Positions 53,885 through 64,000 of a stretch of DNA of 64,000 nucleotides are shown here, piece by piece. Below the pieces are notes generated by a model that made no database searches, was not told the DNA's origin, and worked only from the letters and a program-made list of their open reading frames with translations. This stretch comes from Tetrapyrgos nigripes (Eukaryota; Basidiomycota; Agaricomycetes; Agaricales; Campanellaceae): positions 1-64,000 of the forward strand of contig JAACJM010000241.1 in assembly GCA_013368315.1 (NCBI GenBank). Reading direction: 5' to 3'. The position numbers and the translations under genes are program-made. The number at the start of each line of letters is the position of its first letter. Positions within the stretch are counted from its first letter, which is position 1.

Positions 53885-55120
53885 CACTGGTGTGCTCATT
53901 GCGTATGATAATGAGCACCATCTATTTATTAACTGCGGTAATGTGTTTCAAAGTGAGCTTCACTTATTTATTGAAGGTAATGGGCGCGATTTATGACGCT
54001 TTTGGCAATTTTTACGCCCACCCCCCTATTTTACCGGCCATGCTCGCTGTATATGACAGTGAGCACCATCTATTTACTAACAGCAGTGACGTGTGTTGTA
54101 ATGAACGCACACTATCTATTTATTGACGACGGTAATGTGTAGTATGGCGCTTTTGACAATTTATGTATTGAATGATGATGGTATGGCGCTTTTGACTATT
54201 TTGACTTTTCTTCCCTATTTTACCGGTGATGCTCACTGTGTATTACAGCAAGCACCATCTACTTATTGACAGTGGTAACGTGTGTGGCAACAGGCGCGCA
54301 TCATCAATTTATTGACGTCGATAATGTATGTGGTGCTTGTGGCAATTTTTATTTTCCCCCCCTATTTTACCGGCAGTGCTCACTGTGTATGACAGCGAGC
54401 ACCATCTATTTGCTGGCGGCGGTGATGAATAGGGTAAAGAGCACACATCAATGGGAGGTAACCGAGCGTTGGCAATTTTAATTTTTCCCCCATTTTTAAT
54501 GGCCATGCTCGCTGTGTATGACAGCAAGCACCATCTTTTTATTGACGGCGGTAACGCATAGGTAACGAGCCCATATTATCTATTTGGCAATTTATTAGTT
54601 TCCTGCCGTTTTAATGGCCATGCTCGCTGTGTATGACAGCAAGCACCATCTTCTTATTGACGGCGGTAACATATAGGGTATTATCTATTTGGCAATTTTA
54701 TTTATTTCCCGCTATTTTTAATTGCAATGCTCACTGTGTATACAGCGAGCACAATCTTTTTATTGACAGCGGGAACGTACAGGGTAACAAGCCCATATTA
54801 TCTATTTGTCAATTTTATTTATTTCCCCTATTTTAATGGCAATGCTCGCTGTGTGTGACAGCAAGCACGATCTATTTATTGATGGCGGTAATGTATAGGG
54901 TAACAAGCACGTATCAATAATTTGGCAATTTTTACTTTCCCCCCCTATTTTACTAGTGATGCTGGCTTTGTGCTCGCTGTGTATGACAGCGAGCACAATC
55001 TATTTATTGATGGCGGTAACATATGGGGTAACGAGCGCATAGGATCTATTTATTTGAAACAGTGATGTGTAGGGTAACCGAGCATTGTCATCCGCAGTGA
55101 GCACCCTTCATTTATTGACA
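53885..55120. repeat. Satellite array, about ten units of 105-190 bp with internal hairpin
   Basis: Units are anchored by ATGCTCGCTGTGTATGACAG at about 54038, 54230, 54375, 54507, 54620, 54727, 54840 and 54972, with outer degenerate copies near 53891 and 55090. Each unit also has CCTATTTTA, TTTATTGACGGCGGTAA and TTTGGCAATTT. TGCTCGCTGT and ACAGCGAGCA flank GTATG, giving a 10 bp stem with a 5 nt loop; several units retain it perfectly and the others have one mismatch. Confidence 0.88.
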
Positions 55121-55123
55121 GCA

Positions 55124-57854
55124 TTAACGGACGTATTTACAGCGCCGACTTATGTGAATCTGCCAAGATTCTGACCTAATCCGAAGCGTCGGGAGAGTGC
55201 TGACGATGATGGGCGGGGTACGGGTGGTGTCAACGATGGCGGGAGATACCAGTGATGAGCTCGAGGCCTGAGCGGCCTGGGCATTGCATGTAGTACAGTG
55301 ATGGGAAATTGGCCTTATGCATGTATCAGGAAGTATGTACAATAGCCCATTATGATGTATCAATGCAGCAGATATAAGTGGTTCAAGGTCACTGGTACAT
55401 TCAAGAGCTTCCAAGCGAGCTCTGACTGCTGCAGCGACATTAACGGGGCGGACCTCATCTGAAGCACGCAGACTGGGATTTTGTTCACGGAAAACTTTTA
55501 ATTCACGTACTAAGGCCAGATGTAATTTACAGATATCAACATGTTTCTGTCTAGGGCTATGGCAATCGGGAGGTGGTTGGGGAGACAATATACATGCAGC
55601 TGATGCCTTGGCGTCCAAGATATTAATACCAGTAACAGTATCAGTACATGTCTGAGCTGCGCAGTCTAAGGCGAGCTTATTATGGGCTAAGAAAGGCAGA
55701 CCGAGAATCATAGGAGAACACAGAGTAGGGGCAACAATGGCCTGAACAGATCAAGAAGTCCAGGTATTTGACAAATTGGAAATGCGTAACTTGACAAATT
55801 CATGCAATGTAGTCATGTGAGATGGTGATGAAGAATCTGTGGTGGCCACACCAATTAGTTCAGGGTGTGGAAGACGGAAACAGCAAAGCCCAAGTGCTTG
55901 GACCAGATCATCCCTAATAAGAACAATATGTGAGCTGGAGTCAAGCAAAAGAGAGACATGCACAGGGGAAGTCATGGCAGGGCCCTCTAGGGCAGCATGG
56001 AGGCTCAAGTGAGGCAGACGCAGTGGAGCTTCACTTACAACAGTGTTACGGGGCCCCACAGCTGGACCCCTTCCATCAGGAGTCCTGGTGCCACCCTTCT
56101 CGAGCCACTCATTGTCCTCATCATCGTTGGCCATGTTCAAGGCCGCAACAGGTGAGGCCTGATCAGGTGAAAAGGACGGCGAACGATGGCGACGGTGGGG
56201 AGAAGGACTATACTGATGACGACGATTATCTGGGGATGGTGAGCTGGCATAGTCATCATAGTCATCTGAGCGACAACCTCACCAACCTGGAACATGCATG
56301 GGGGATGGCCATGAGGAAGAACAGTGATGAATATGTGAGTTGGAATACAACTCAGTGTCTGACATGTTTTGAGCTGACGGAAATACTGCAGAAATGGGGT
56401 GTGCACGTCCTTGCACTTCCTCCAGGAAGGCTTCGATGTCATCAATGACGGTAGGAGCAGTTGGTGGGGTGACAGCAGGAGCGGGATTTCGTTTCAGGAT
56501 GGCATTGAGCGAGACACAGACTTTGTACTTGTCCCATATTTCATTAACGTAGTCGATGTCAGACTTTGTCAATGGGCGGTTGGGGACAGTCAGAGGCGGG
56601 GTTACAGCCTTGTTTGGGCAATCAGAGTCTTTGTGATCTGTGTGAGTGACATGGCAGCTGAAACAAAAATGACCATCCTTCAACAGTTGGAGCTGTCCAG
56701 GGTATGCTCACACCTCGGCCATGGTTGGTGCGTGGTTTACCAGGAAGGAGCCAGTGGGAACGGCTGCTGCTACTGTATGGGCAGGACAATACTGATTGTT
56801 ATTGCCAGATGGTACTGTGGACGAGGAGGAGGAGGATGACTGGGAAGGGTAAGACACTGCCTTGAGGGCCTTTTCCAAATGGGCTAGATGTTCTTGTTCC
56901 GGGCGTTTGAACTTTCTGTACTCCACATCAAAGGTAGTCACCGTGGACACCCAAGTTTTCAAGTCCAAGACATCTGACACCTTCTCCTCCAAAAAATCTT
57001 TCAATCCCTGACCAGGGACCCTTTCGATGGCTGTTCACAAGGCATTCAGGAGACGCTCGTCGCTAATGTGACGTGAGGTGCCTAGAAGCAAGTTGTTGTA
57101 CATCACAAGCGTGTTGTACATGACACCAAAATTGCCGTCCTTAAACTTCGAAAGGTTGGCACCAGTGATAAGATGCTCGACGTTTTCCTTCCAATTCACA
57201 CCTAGTATGTGGCTGAGGATGATGTTCTCGAAGTCAGAGGCAGAACCGGTGTGTAGCTCGTCCCTCTTCACTGAGAAGAAATTCATCGAATCCTCGTGTG
57301 TGAAGCACTCCGTGAACAGATCGCAAGCTTCCATAGATGAGAACCCGATCAGAGGAGTCTTGTGATTGGCAAGATAGCGGAGCATGGACGTGTGGATATT
57401 TGCATACTGTTGGGCAATTAAATCCTTCTCGAGGACCCTGGGTAGTTTACCTGGTCCACCTGACACCTGGATTGTTGTTTGTGGCAGAAGACATACTGTG
57501 CTGGCAGACAAATGCGCAGGGGTCGGATGAGGATGACAAGGATAATGAAGACGACAATGAGGCAGACCGAGGACGAGGCTTTACCTTGTCCTTGGACACA
57601 GATGGGGATGTAGGGTGAGAAGCATGAGAGGTATGATTGGGCAAGCTGCCTTCGTCAGACGAAGCAGGGAGACTTGGTAGTTCTGAGAGGGGGGTCAGGG
57701 ACTGTCCAGTGGTCTGTTCCAATCGAGGAGCGACAGGCAATGGAGAGAGACTTGGCAGTAACGAGGAGGGAGTCTGAGACTGTCCAGAAGCTTCTTCATC
57801 TTCGAGAGGTACCTCAGGTGTTGCAACGGCTGTAGGTGTCATGAATCTCTTCAT
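55124..57854 (-). mobile_element. Ty3/gypsy gag-protease fragment GypD
   Basis: Minus strand. Gag N-terminus (57854-57447, Ser/Pro-rich) shifts frame into the capsid part (57511-56708: GFSSMEACDLFTECF, ILGVNWKENVEHLI), which has one TGA at 57037 where Arg fits. The zinc knuckle is CFSCHVTHTDHKDSDC (near 56660). The protease active site reads LLLDSSSHIVLIRDDLV, with Gly changed to Ser; after a TGA at about 55751 the second half continues PMILGLPFLAHNKL. It ends at 55124 at the satellite; RT onward is missing. It could be the 5' portion of the same family as GypC, which lacks exactly these domains, but this was not tested. Confidence 0.82.
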
Positions 57855-57859
57855 GCCTT

Positions 57860-58300
57860 CATCTCCAAACCATGTTTTCCTTCATTCTTTTCACTTCCAC
57901 CCTATGACGTACCTGAGACTAGTCATGGGTGGAGGTTTCCCAGGCCCAGAATCTGGTTATCGGTGGAGGTTTACCACTATGGCCAGCTCAGTGGCATAGC
58001 TTGTTACAGGGTGGGTCACTGGGCGCATTGGGTGGGTGGGGGCTGTTCTGACGATTATGGGGATCGGCAGGTACGGCACAACAAAAATACCAATATCCAC
58101 CTCATAGGGTAACCTATATTCTGTCACAAGCATGCTCTTTGAATCCGGTAATTTTGTCATGCTAGTATATACTGTTACATCATTGTTTTTTTTTGTCACG
58201 CTAGTATAAACATCAGTACTCAGCAGCCGGTGTTATCATTCTTATTTCCCGACCAGTGCTCGGCTATTCAAATGTCGTTGATAGGTGCCCCACTGCCATT
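57860..58300. other. Gene-free stretch
   Basis: Nothing recognisable. Two copies of GTCA(T/C)GCTAGTATA occur at about 58155 and 58196. Confidence 0.4.
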
Positions 58301-58400
58301 TCCCACCCTCCATCGTTTCCCCCCTACCACTGCATCCCGCCCACTGCAGCATCCCGCCTACCACTGCATCCCGCCCTCTGCCGCTTCCCGCCCTCTCTTC
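58300..58400. repeat. Short C-rich tandem repeat
   Basis: TACCACTGCATCCCGCC recurs at about 58325 and 58358, interleaved with CTGCAGCATCCCGCC variants. It explains three overlapping ORFs of about 90 codons. Confidence 0.7.
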
Positions 58401-58539
58401 CAGCCTTTGCCACCCTCCCATGTGGTTGTCCCCTTCAGGTTTACATCTTGCCTCTCGTCAAGGCACAGGTCTCCGACCACTACTGGAAAATGAAAAAAGT
58501 AGGGCGGTACATACTTACTTACTTCTTCAAACACTGAAC

Positions 58540-58622
58540 GTCCCTGTAGTGCAACAGTTTATTGTACTCTAGCCCTTGAAAGGTCAGAGGTTCAAACCTC
58601 TTGCGTCGCTTATTTTTTTTCC
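58540..58622 (+). other. tRNA-like / SINE-like sequence with A and B boxes
   Basis: TAGTGCAACAG (58547-58557) fits the RNA polymerase III A box, GGTTCAAACC (58589-58598) fits the B box, and a run of eight Ts follows at 58613. D-stem pairing (GTGC/GTAC) and a T-arm of AGAGG/CCTCT are possible, but the T loop is one base short and acceptor strands do not pair. Probably a tRNA-derived SINE fragment or pseudogene; chance is possible. Confidence 0.35.
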
Positions 58623-58716
58623 CTTTCCAATTACCTTGTTCTATTTTTTTTTTTGTTTGCATCTATTGACCTACCCTTGCACCTCACCCTCATGTCCCTG
58701 CCAATTCGTTCTGCAG

Positions 58717-59102
58717 TCCAGTTTGCAACACGTTGTTTTTCCTTTTCCCCGGACCCTTCATGTGATCCTCTCACTATTGAGGACTGTGAGCAATGGTGAG
58801 CAGTGCATGGTCTTTTGGTTTAGCTTCTCATCCCCCACTCCCCCCACAGCTCTGTAGCAAAGGGAAATACCCTTATCTTTTGTAATGACCATGGTCTCTG
58901 GCTACGGGTAAAACAGGAATTGGATGAAGAGTTCAACGTTATGTGAGTATTCACCAATCTTTACCACCCTTGTAATAAAATGTGTGATTATTCCAGCACC
59001 TACAGTTACTTCCATATTTTGCGTGAAGCTGCCGAAACTTATGCTTGGAAGGTTTACATAGGGAAAAGGGGGAAAAAGCAGCCTGATGCCAGCGAGTCTT
59101 AA
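58717..59102 (+). pseudogene. C-terminal exons of a hypothetical gene (plus-strand member)
   Basis: Three exons: ...IEDCEQ, then (after GTGAGC to CACAG) IFCNDHGLWLRVKQELDEEF, then (after GTGAGT to CCAG) TYSYFHILREAAETYAWKVY, ending in a basic tail and TAA. The minus-strand gene at 59221-59710 shares both intron positions and the motifs. Upstream exons were not found. Function unknown. Confidence 0.5.
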
Positions 59103-59131
59103 TGTTTAGTTTTATCTACTTTCGCGTTACC

Positions 59132-59198
59132 CAGCCCACATCAAGATATGGGTGGTTTGAAAATCAAGACAGGCCATCCGGAATCATGTTATGGGTGG
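59132..59198 (+). repeat. Paired short palindromes related to those in the KDZ-2 intron
   Basis: CAGCCCACATCAAGATATGG then GTGG, followed by GGCCATCC ... ATGTTATGGGTGG. The arrangement matches 62082-62145 (CAGCCCATCC ... GATACGGGTGG, then CAGCCCGTAACC ... TTATGGGGTGG). Confidence 0.6.
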
Positions 59199-59220
59199 TC
59201 TACAATCCTTTGACAATGAG

Positions 59221-59710
59221 CTACTCCGAATCTGACAACTCCAGTCTATTCTCTGCCCGCCACTTCTTCCTTTGTTCCTCCCTTCTCACTTTTTCTGCCT
59301 CCTCCTTAGCCTCTTTTGCATTTATCCTCTCCTGCCACTTGTCCAACTCCTTGTCAAATAAGTCCTCTCCCAGAGTCCTAACGTGTTGGGTCGGCACTTG
59401 AAAGTAGCTATAAACCCATTCGCTGGAGGGTAGCAACATTAGAACACTCATATTAGTCGCAATGGACCACTCACTTTGACGCCTCCTCATTCTGTTCGCT
59501 CTTCACCCTCAGCCACACGCCATGCAGATTGCAGAAAATCATCTCTGCTGGCCAACCTTCCTGGCTGCGTCTTTTGAGCCCTAGCCACAAAATGTAATGA
59601 ATCTACTCACCATTGCATACAGTCCTCAAAAATCTTTGGGTCAAGGGCTTTTTCATCCTCAAAGGCGATGACTAGAGTCTGGAAATGCATGTAGGAATTC
59701 TGGGGGTAAA
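59221..59710 (-). pseudogene. C-terminal exons of a hypothetical gene (minus-strand member)
   Basis: Exons read FEDEKALDPKIFEDCMQ, then AEMIFCNLHGVWLRVKSEQNEE, then WVYSYFQVPTQHV followed by a Glu/Lys/Arg-rich coiled coil ending LELSDSE. It is homologous to the plus-strand gene 120 bp away, tail to tail. The second exon needs a frame change near 59565, so it may be damaged. The 5' end abuts the 3' end of KDZ-2. Confidence 0.5.
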
Positions 59711-59722
59711 AGTAGACAACAA

Positions 59723-62700
59723 CTATAGATCATTTTCTGCATTACAAACTACATCTTCATCAACAGCGGCCTCTGGGGTATCCTCCAGCTCAATCGTGAG
59801 AGTCTCAAAATTCTGCCGGCCTGATAACACTGCTTCTGCATGCTTCAGGAGTGACTCACATGTGGCCAAAATTTCCGCCGCCCGAGTCCTCGTGAGATGA
59901 GCCTGCTGGTTTGCATAAGCATTGAGCCCCTCTGCCAAGTCCTTTGGAACCCCCTCTGAGTCAGCATCAGCATTCTCCAAATTGCTGACTCGCATTCCTG
60001 GTAGCCCAACTCTCCTTGCCTCCCACCATGTTGCCTTCCAGTTCATATATTCAGACATACGTCTGATCTCTTCCCCCAGCAGCAAAACCTCCTCCTGCCA
60101 ACGCAACATCCTTGCCCTTGCCTTACACCATTCGACGCATATAACTGCAGCCACCAGGAGCCCAAATGAAAATGATGTCAGTGAAGCTCCCAAGATTGAT
60201 TTTGAAATTACCATTGCGGAATTCTGGGTCTTCTTCCGAAATTTGAGGATCATACCATATCCATGACAACATTCTTTGGCTCTCCCCTCTTACCTGAGAG
60301 ACAATCCCTTCTTCAATAAAGTATTCATTGTCACTCTCACTTCTTTCCAGACGTGCTACTTGAGCCACTCTCTCTGCCAGCTCCTCCTTATTCAATGCAC
60401 GTTCATTGATTCCACGCACATCTTCATCTTTCAACTCTGCCAATGATTTCTCCCATGCGGAAGTCTCCCAATTTCCCCCTGAACCTGCCAATCTCGTTAT
60501 TGCCAAACGCGCTAATCGGTACCGAATTTTCCATGAGTGAATCCGGATATCTATCTGCTGCAAAACGCCACTCGCTCTTCCACTTCCAACCTGCCCAGTG
60601 ATGTTCCGCAGCTTGAAACGTGCTGACATTGTCCTTGTATGCAGCCCATCTCGTACTCCCTCCAATGCATCCGAGGCTTCCGAAATACGCAAACGTGCCT
60701 CAATATTGGGCAAATCTCCGATACATGCACGATTCCGGGCTGACGGTGTGCCACAATCCGAGGGGAGGCATAGTGGAATTGTTTCTGGATGTGAGATGTC
60801 GGGATCATTGATCTTTTTCATGAGTTCAGGGGAGAGAACATCGGCTATACCAGGCATCAGAAGTCTTTGTAGTGCTCGGAATGTTGTTATCCGCTTCAGC
60901 AGGGTAGCTCGACGCTTCTGTAGCTCTAGATTCTGTGTGGGAGTTATATATTTATTTGTCGCAATGAAGAGTTGTAATTGACGCCTTGAAAGAACAGATC
61001 ATGTTAAGTAAGATCCCCAATTAAGCTGTACATCCACTTACTGAGCCTCCTGTATCTCAATACCGGCTAAAAAAATAGAAGGGCTGCTTGCATATTGAAC
61101 ATGTCCATTCTGCACATTGATTAATTCTTCTTGTGTCATCTCTGCTTGTATGACCTTGAACTGGTCCTTTTCATTAACTATTTTGATATCAGCAAATACA
61201 TACCAACATATTGACCTGACACTTGTCTTGATTTTCATCCTCATAGGGACAAAATGTTGCATGATCTTGTGCTTTCCACTTGTCCAACGTCTCCCTTCCA
61301 ACGTCCTTGCACCTTGCCAGTCCATCATCAAATTGTTTGAAATCACGTTCATGGTGATCAAACTCCTTTATTGCCGCAATCAGACACTTCACTAAAATCT
61401 TGTCTGGACAAAATCAGCATCTGATCAGCTCATGTGAGAAAGATACTTACCGAGATTGGCGATATTCCGAAAGTTGTGGAAACCAAATATGTCATCAAGT
61501 GTCTGGGCTCTTGTTCCTGGTCCCATCTCCTTAGTCTGCGCCGCTGCCTTGTTAGACTCGGTCCATCCCTCCTCAATAACCTCCCCATGGGTCTGACCAC
61601 AACCTGGTGCATAATCAAAGTTAAACTCCATATGACATTCAGGCTGGTGTGCCCTCAAGTGGAATTTGGGAACCATGAACCTGACACCAGTTCTCGTAAA
61701 GCGAAACTTCCACTCGGAGTTGAGTTCCTCCATTCGCTTCCAGAAGTTCCAGCTCCACTGGCAGGAAATATCATAGGACACGACAACGGAGAGATATTCC
61801 GTTCCATTCATGGTACACCAAAAGATGAAGTCTACGTTGCAGTATCTTGACAATAAAGTCAGCCTTCAACATGTTCAACAGAAGTATGAAGCAGACAAAT
61901 ATCACCTTTCGCCTTTTTGCAGATCACCAAGCCCACATGCTCTCCAGACTGCTGGGTACGAGATATGCATGCCCATCTCCCAAAAGTGGACTATGATGCT
62001 CATTAGAGACAACTCAATTTCACAGATGAAAGTTGGCATCAAGGGCTAGAAACAACGTGTAGAGAAATCTGAAATATATGTCAGCCCATCCGATAGCAAG
62101 ATACGGGTGGTGTTGGACACCAGCCCGTAACCTGTTATGGGGTGGCAACAGAAGATCACTCACGCAGACTCAGGCCCCGCCTCCTTCCAGTTATCTGGAA
62201 TATTCTTCTCAGGATGTGGGCAAGCAGGGCACTCAAGTGCCAGCTCTCCAAGCGATGTTCCCTCAATACCTGACTCTGAATGACCACGCCCTCCTCTCTT
62301 CAGCATCTTCAAGTTTCTCCATTGATACATGGTTCGCAACACGGCACGGTAGCGATCCTGGCACATATAATTAATTTCTGATGCCATAAACTGAATGAGC
62401 ACATACCAGAGGCACAGACCCTTGCCTATTACGTGTCATCATCTCTAATGCCTTGTAAAAATCATACACAGGCAACTTTCCCAGACAATTAAGGTGTTGG
62501 AACAATCGAAGACATGAGAAAGTGGTGGCACTGTTAGGGTCCTTTGGTGTAGCTGGAAACCACATGAAGCGAAGAAGTTGACTAGACTGCGAATGGTTGT
62601 CTGAACATCTGCAGAAGTCCAGTGCAACTTGATGAATTCCATTGACATGGACCACTGTAAACTCGCCACGGCGTGCCTGCTTTGGGTGGATGCAGCGCGA

Positions 62701-63291
62701 ACCAGGTCCAGAGTGGCCCAACTGGACCCTTAGCCCTAGATTCTTGAGACACATCCCTTCAAAAAACTTGCCATTCCATTTCTGCTGTAAATGTTAGGGA
62801 GAACTGATCTCAGATATGTACAACACTCACCTCAATCCAATGTAAAGGCAATCTTGCATGCATGCTCACTATGCAGAGACCACAGTACTGCAATCCACCC
62901 TGACATTCATCCTCTACACATCGGAACAACCCAGGAGCTTTACAGGTGGTGCATTTTTCCTTATTGCCCTGACGGCCCTCTAGCCACAGCATTTCATCCA
63001 GGTACTGATCTCGATGAGGTAGCCAGGCACAGGCTGGGTTGTCCTGACAAATGATTAGAATAATCATTCCCCATAGAAGCACCCCACTTACCGAATGGAT
63101 ATTTTGCTTCCAAGTCACCTGAATTCCGGCAGAATCTGGAGATTCAATGGTGCTAAGCCCTTGCAGCTGTGGATCACAGAAGATGGGCGTAGTATCCATC
63201 TCGGCCTCCGGAAATGAGGGATAATCGTTGTTGTAGTCCTCATGCAAATCAAAAGCAACACCCATATCGTCATCCTCAATCTCCCTCTCCT
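59723..63291 (-). pseudogene. KDZ-2 transposase, damaged and truncated
   Basis: Closely related to KDZ-1. In order: CxC2 cluster (CTTCKAPGLFRCVEDEC, YCGLC, HARLPLHWIE), HVNGIH, LPVYDFYKALEMM, QWRNLKMLKRGGRG, LALDANF, SYDISCQW, THGEVIEEGW, TKEMGPGTRAQTLDD and the C-terminal region (VEWCKARARMLRW). Lesions: two TGA codons just after DANF (62022-62014, both where Arg is expected) and a deletion near 61945 that removes the exon pair encoding the ARHxxxxPxG region, joining PSS almost directly to GLGDLQKGE. The N-terminus is cut by the LTR at 63292. The intron at 62078-62160 contains palindromic motifs. Confidence 0.88.
62082..62145. repeat. Palindromic motif pair inside a KDZ-2 intron
   Basis: CCGATAGCAAGATACGGGTGG resembles the 18182/30156 bracket motif (GATAGTACAATAYGGG). 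CCCGTAACCTGTTATGGGG is a self-complementary neighbour. Confidence 0.6.
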
Positions 63292-63805
63292 TGTCAAGGT
63301 TGTCGGTACACTCAATAACCACCCAAGTCACACAGTACGAGAAAGCCGGTTACAAGAGAATAGATTGATCAAAAGAGATAGAGAGATAGAGAGATAGAGA
63401 AAGTAAGCTGACTAGGCTCTACACTGCATAGTAAAAGTACGGAGCAGAGACGAAGTGAACGAACTAAGGAATAGGTTACAAAGATCACAGGTATATAAGT
63501 AAAATATGAACAGATGGGAAAGAGTAAGTAATAATAGACGGTATCATGTGGAAACGTCAAGGGCGAGAGAGTAAGGAGTTAGATATGGATAGATGAAGGT
63601 ACTGGATCATAAGGAATGATTGACAGTGAGAATATCCGTGGAGATAGGAAGCGAAGGAAATAAGAGTGTGAGTCATAGATCTATGGAGATGGTAACTATA
63701 GACGATGATGGGAAATGGTTGATGTTTATGGGGTTAAAGTGGGAAGTAGGTAGTAAAGGGAAAAGAATAGAAAGGAAATGAATAGGCGGGGAGCGATTCG
63801 TGACA
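63292..63805 (-). repeat. 3' LTR of the second GypA-family element
   Basis: 514 bp, TGTCAAGGTTGTCGGTACAC to TTCGTGACA, homologous to 4699-5224 and 11969-12493. Confidence 0.93.
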
Positions 63806-63816
63806 TTACCCCCTCT

Positions 63817-64000
63817 TTAGGACGAGCTTTCACCGGAGCTCGGCAAGCTAGTTTTCCAGTGTCTCGCCCATTGTTCGCGCAGTCGTTTGTCCAATTCTCC
63901 CTGTTCTGGCCAATAGTCTGTTAAGTCGCCCCATTCTGTCGTGTTGGTTGCAGTACCCCAACCTGCTCCATCCCATCCATCGTTGTGGTCGTATTGTAGG
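63817..64000 (-). CDS. Extra 3' ORF of second GypA-family element (C-terminal part)
   Basis: Open over the whole visible length (61 codons) to TAA at the polypurine tract. It matches the GypA ORF: GWGTATNTTEWGDLTD, YWPEQGELDKRLREQW and SLPSSGESSS. Relative to GypA it lacks 17 codons between GDLTD and YWP, an in-frame difference. The N-terminal Cys/His part lies beyond the window. Confidence 0.7.
   Translation of the reverse strand, partial: LQYDHNDGWDGAGWGTATNTTEWGDLTDYWPEQGELDKRLREQWARHWKTSLPSSGESSS

Larger units (their letters stand above)
63292..64000 (-). mobile_element. Second GypA-family element, 3' end only (runs off window)
   Basis: Same orientation as GypA. It is inserted in the N-terminal coding part of KDZ-2, so it is younger than KDZ-2. 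The window contains its 3' LTR, polypurine tract and the end of the extra ORF. Confidence 0.92.

Noticed and set aside
58230..58572. Three overlapping plus-strand frames of 87-95 codons
   Set aside because: They arise from a C-rich tandem repeat and a tRNA-like segment, with no conserved protein motif.
58540..58622. Functional tRNA gene
   Set aside because: The A and B boxes fit, but the acceptor arms do not pair and the T loop is one base short, so it is listed only as tRNA-like.

Overview
The window is eukaryotic and fungal, most likely from an Agaricomycete (Basidiomycota). Genes are cut by many short GT-AG introns of about 45-80 nt, and the content is dominated by three element types: KDZ (Kyakuja-Dileera-Zisupton) transposases with a CxC2-type cysteine cluster, Ty3/gypsy chromoviruses and a Ty1/copia element. 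No rRNA gene, CRISPR array, bacterial operon or convincing functional tRNA was seen. The species cannot be named from the sequence alone.

Layout. 0.1-1.0 kb: C-terminal remnant of a KDZ transposase (KDZ-4). 1.3-2.7 kb: degenerate tandem repeats. 2.7-4.7 kb: decayed gypsy gag-protease-RT fragment (GypB), cut off at the LTR of a second element. 4.7-12.5 kb: LTR-to-LTR chromovirus GypA on the minus strand, with an extra Cys/His/Trp-rich ORF between integrase and the 3' LTR. 13.3-18.1 kb: three minus-strand cellular-type genes, including an intact four-exon kinase-like gene. 19.1-29.4 kb: two minus-strand accessory genes (A and B) diverging from a plus-strand series: a basic coiled-coil gene, a gene with an RNase H1 N-terminal-like domain, and the ten-exon KDZ-1 transposase. 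This block is bracketed by inverted 37-39 bp motifs (18182 and 30156) and holds many copies of a short palindrome. 30.5-33.9 kb: a truncated kinase-like paralogue and an intact C2H2-finger gene. 35-39 kb: 5'-truncated copia with its 3' LTR. 39.2-42.2 kb: 5'-truncated gypsy (GypC). 43.6-48 kb: accessory genes B' and A', diverging from KDZ-3 (50-53.8 kb), an eight-exon transposase with no visible defect. 53.9-55.1 kb: satellite whose units each carry a hairpin. 55.1-57.9 kb: gypsy gag-protease fragment (GypD). 58.7-59.7 kb: two tail-to-tail paralogues. 59.7-63.3 kb: damaged KDZ-2, interrupted by another GypA-family LTR element that runs off the window.

How it fits together. Two KDZ genes (KDZ-1 and KDZ-3) each face a divergent pair of minus-strand accessory genes. 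The two B genes share a C-terminal domain, and an RNase H1 N-terminal-like domain with an acidic tail occurs at both loci. I infer that KDZ elements here travel with a small set of companion genes. Most retrotransposon copies and KDZ-1/KDZ-2 are disabled by in-frame TGA codons at positions where arginine CGA is expected, which fits C-to-T decay at CpG. KDZ-3, the two kinase-like genes and the C2H2 gene keep open frames across all predicted splice junctions. Exon models were drawn by eye from splice motifs and frame continuity and have no transcript support.
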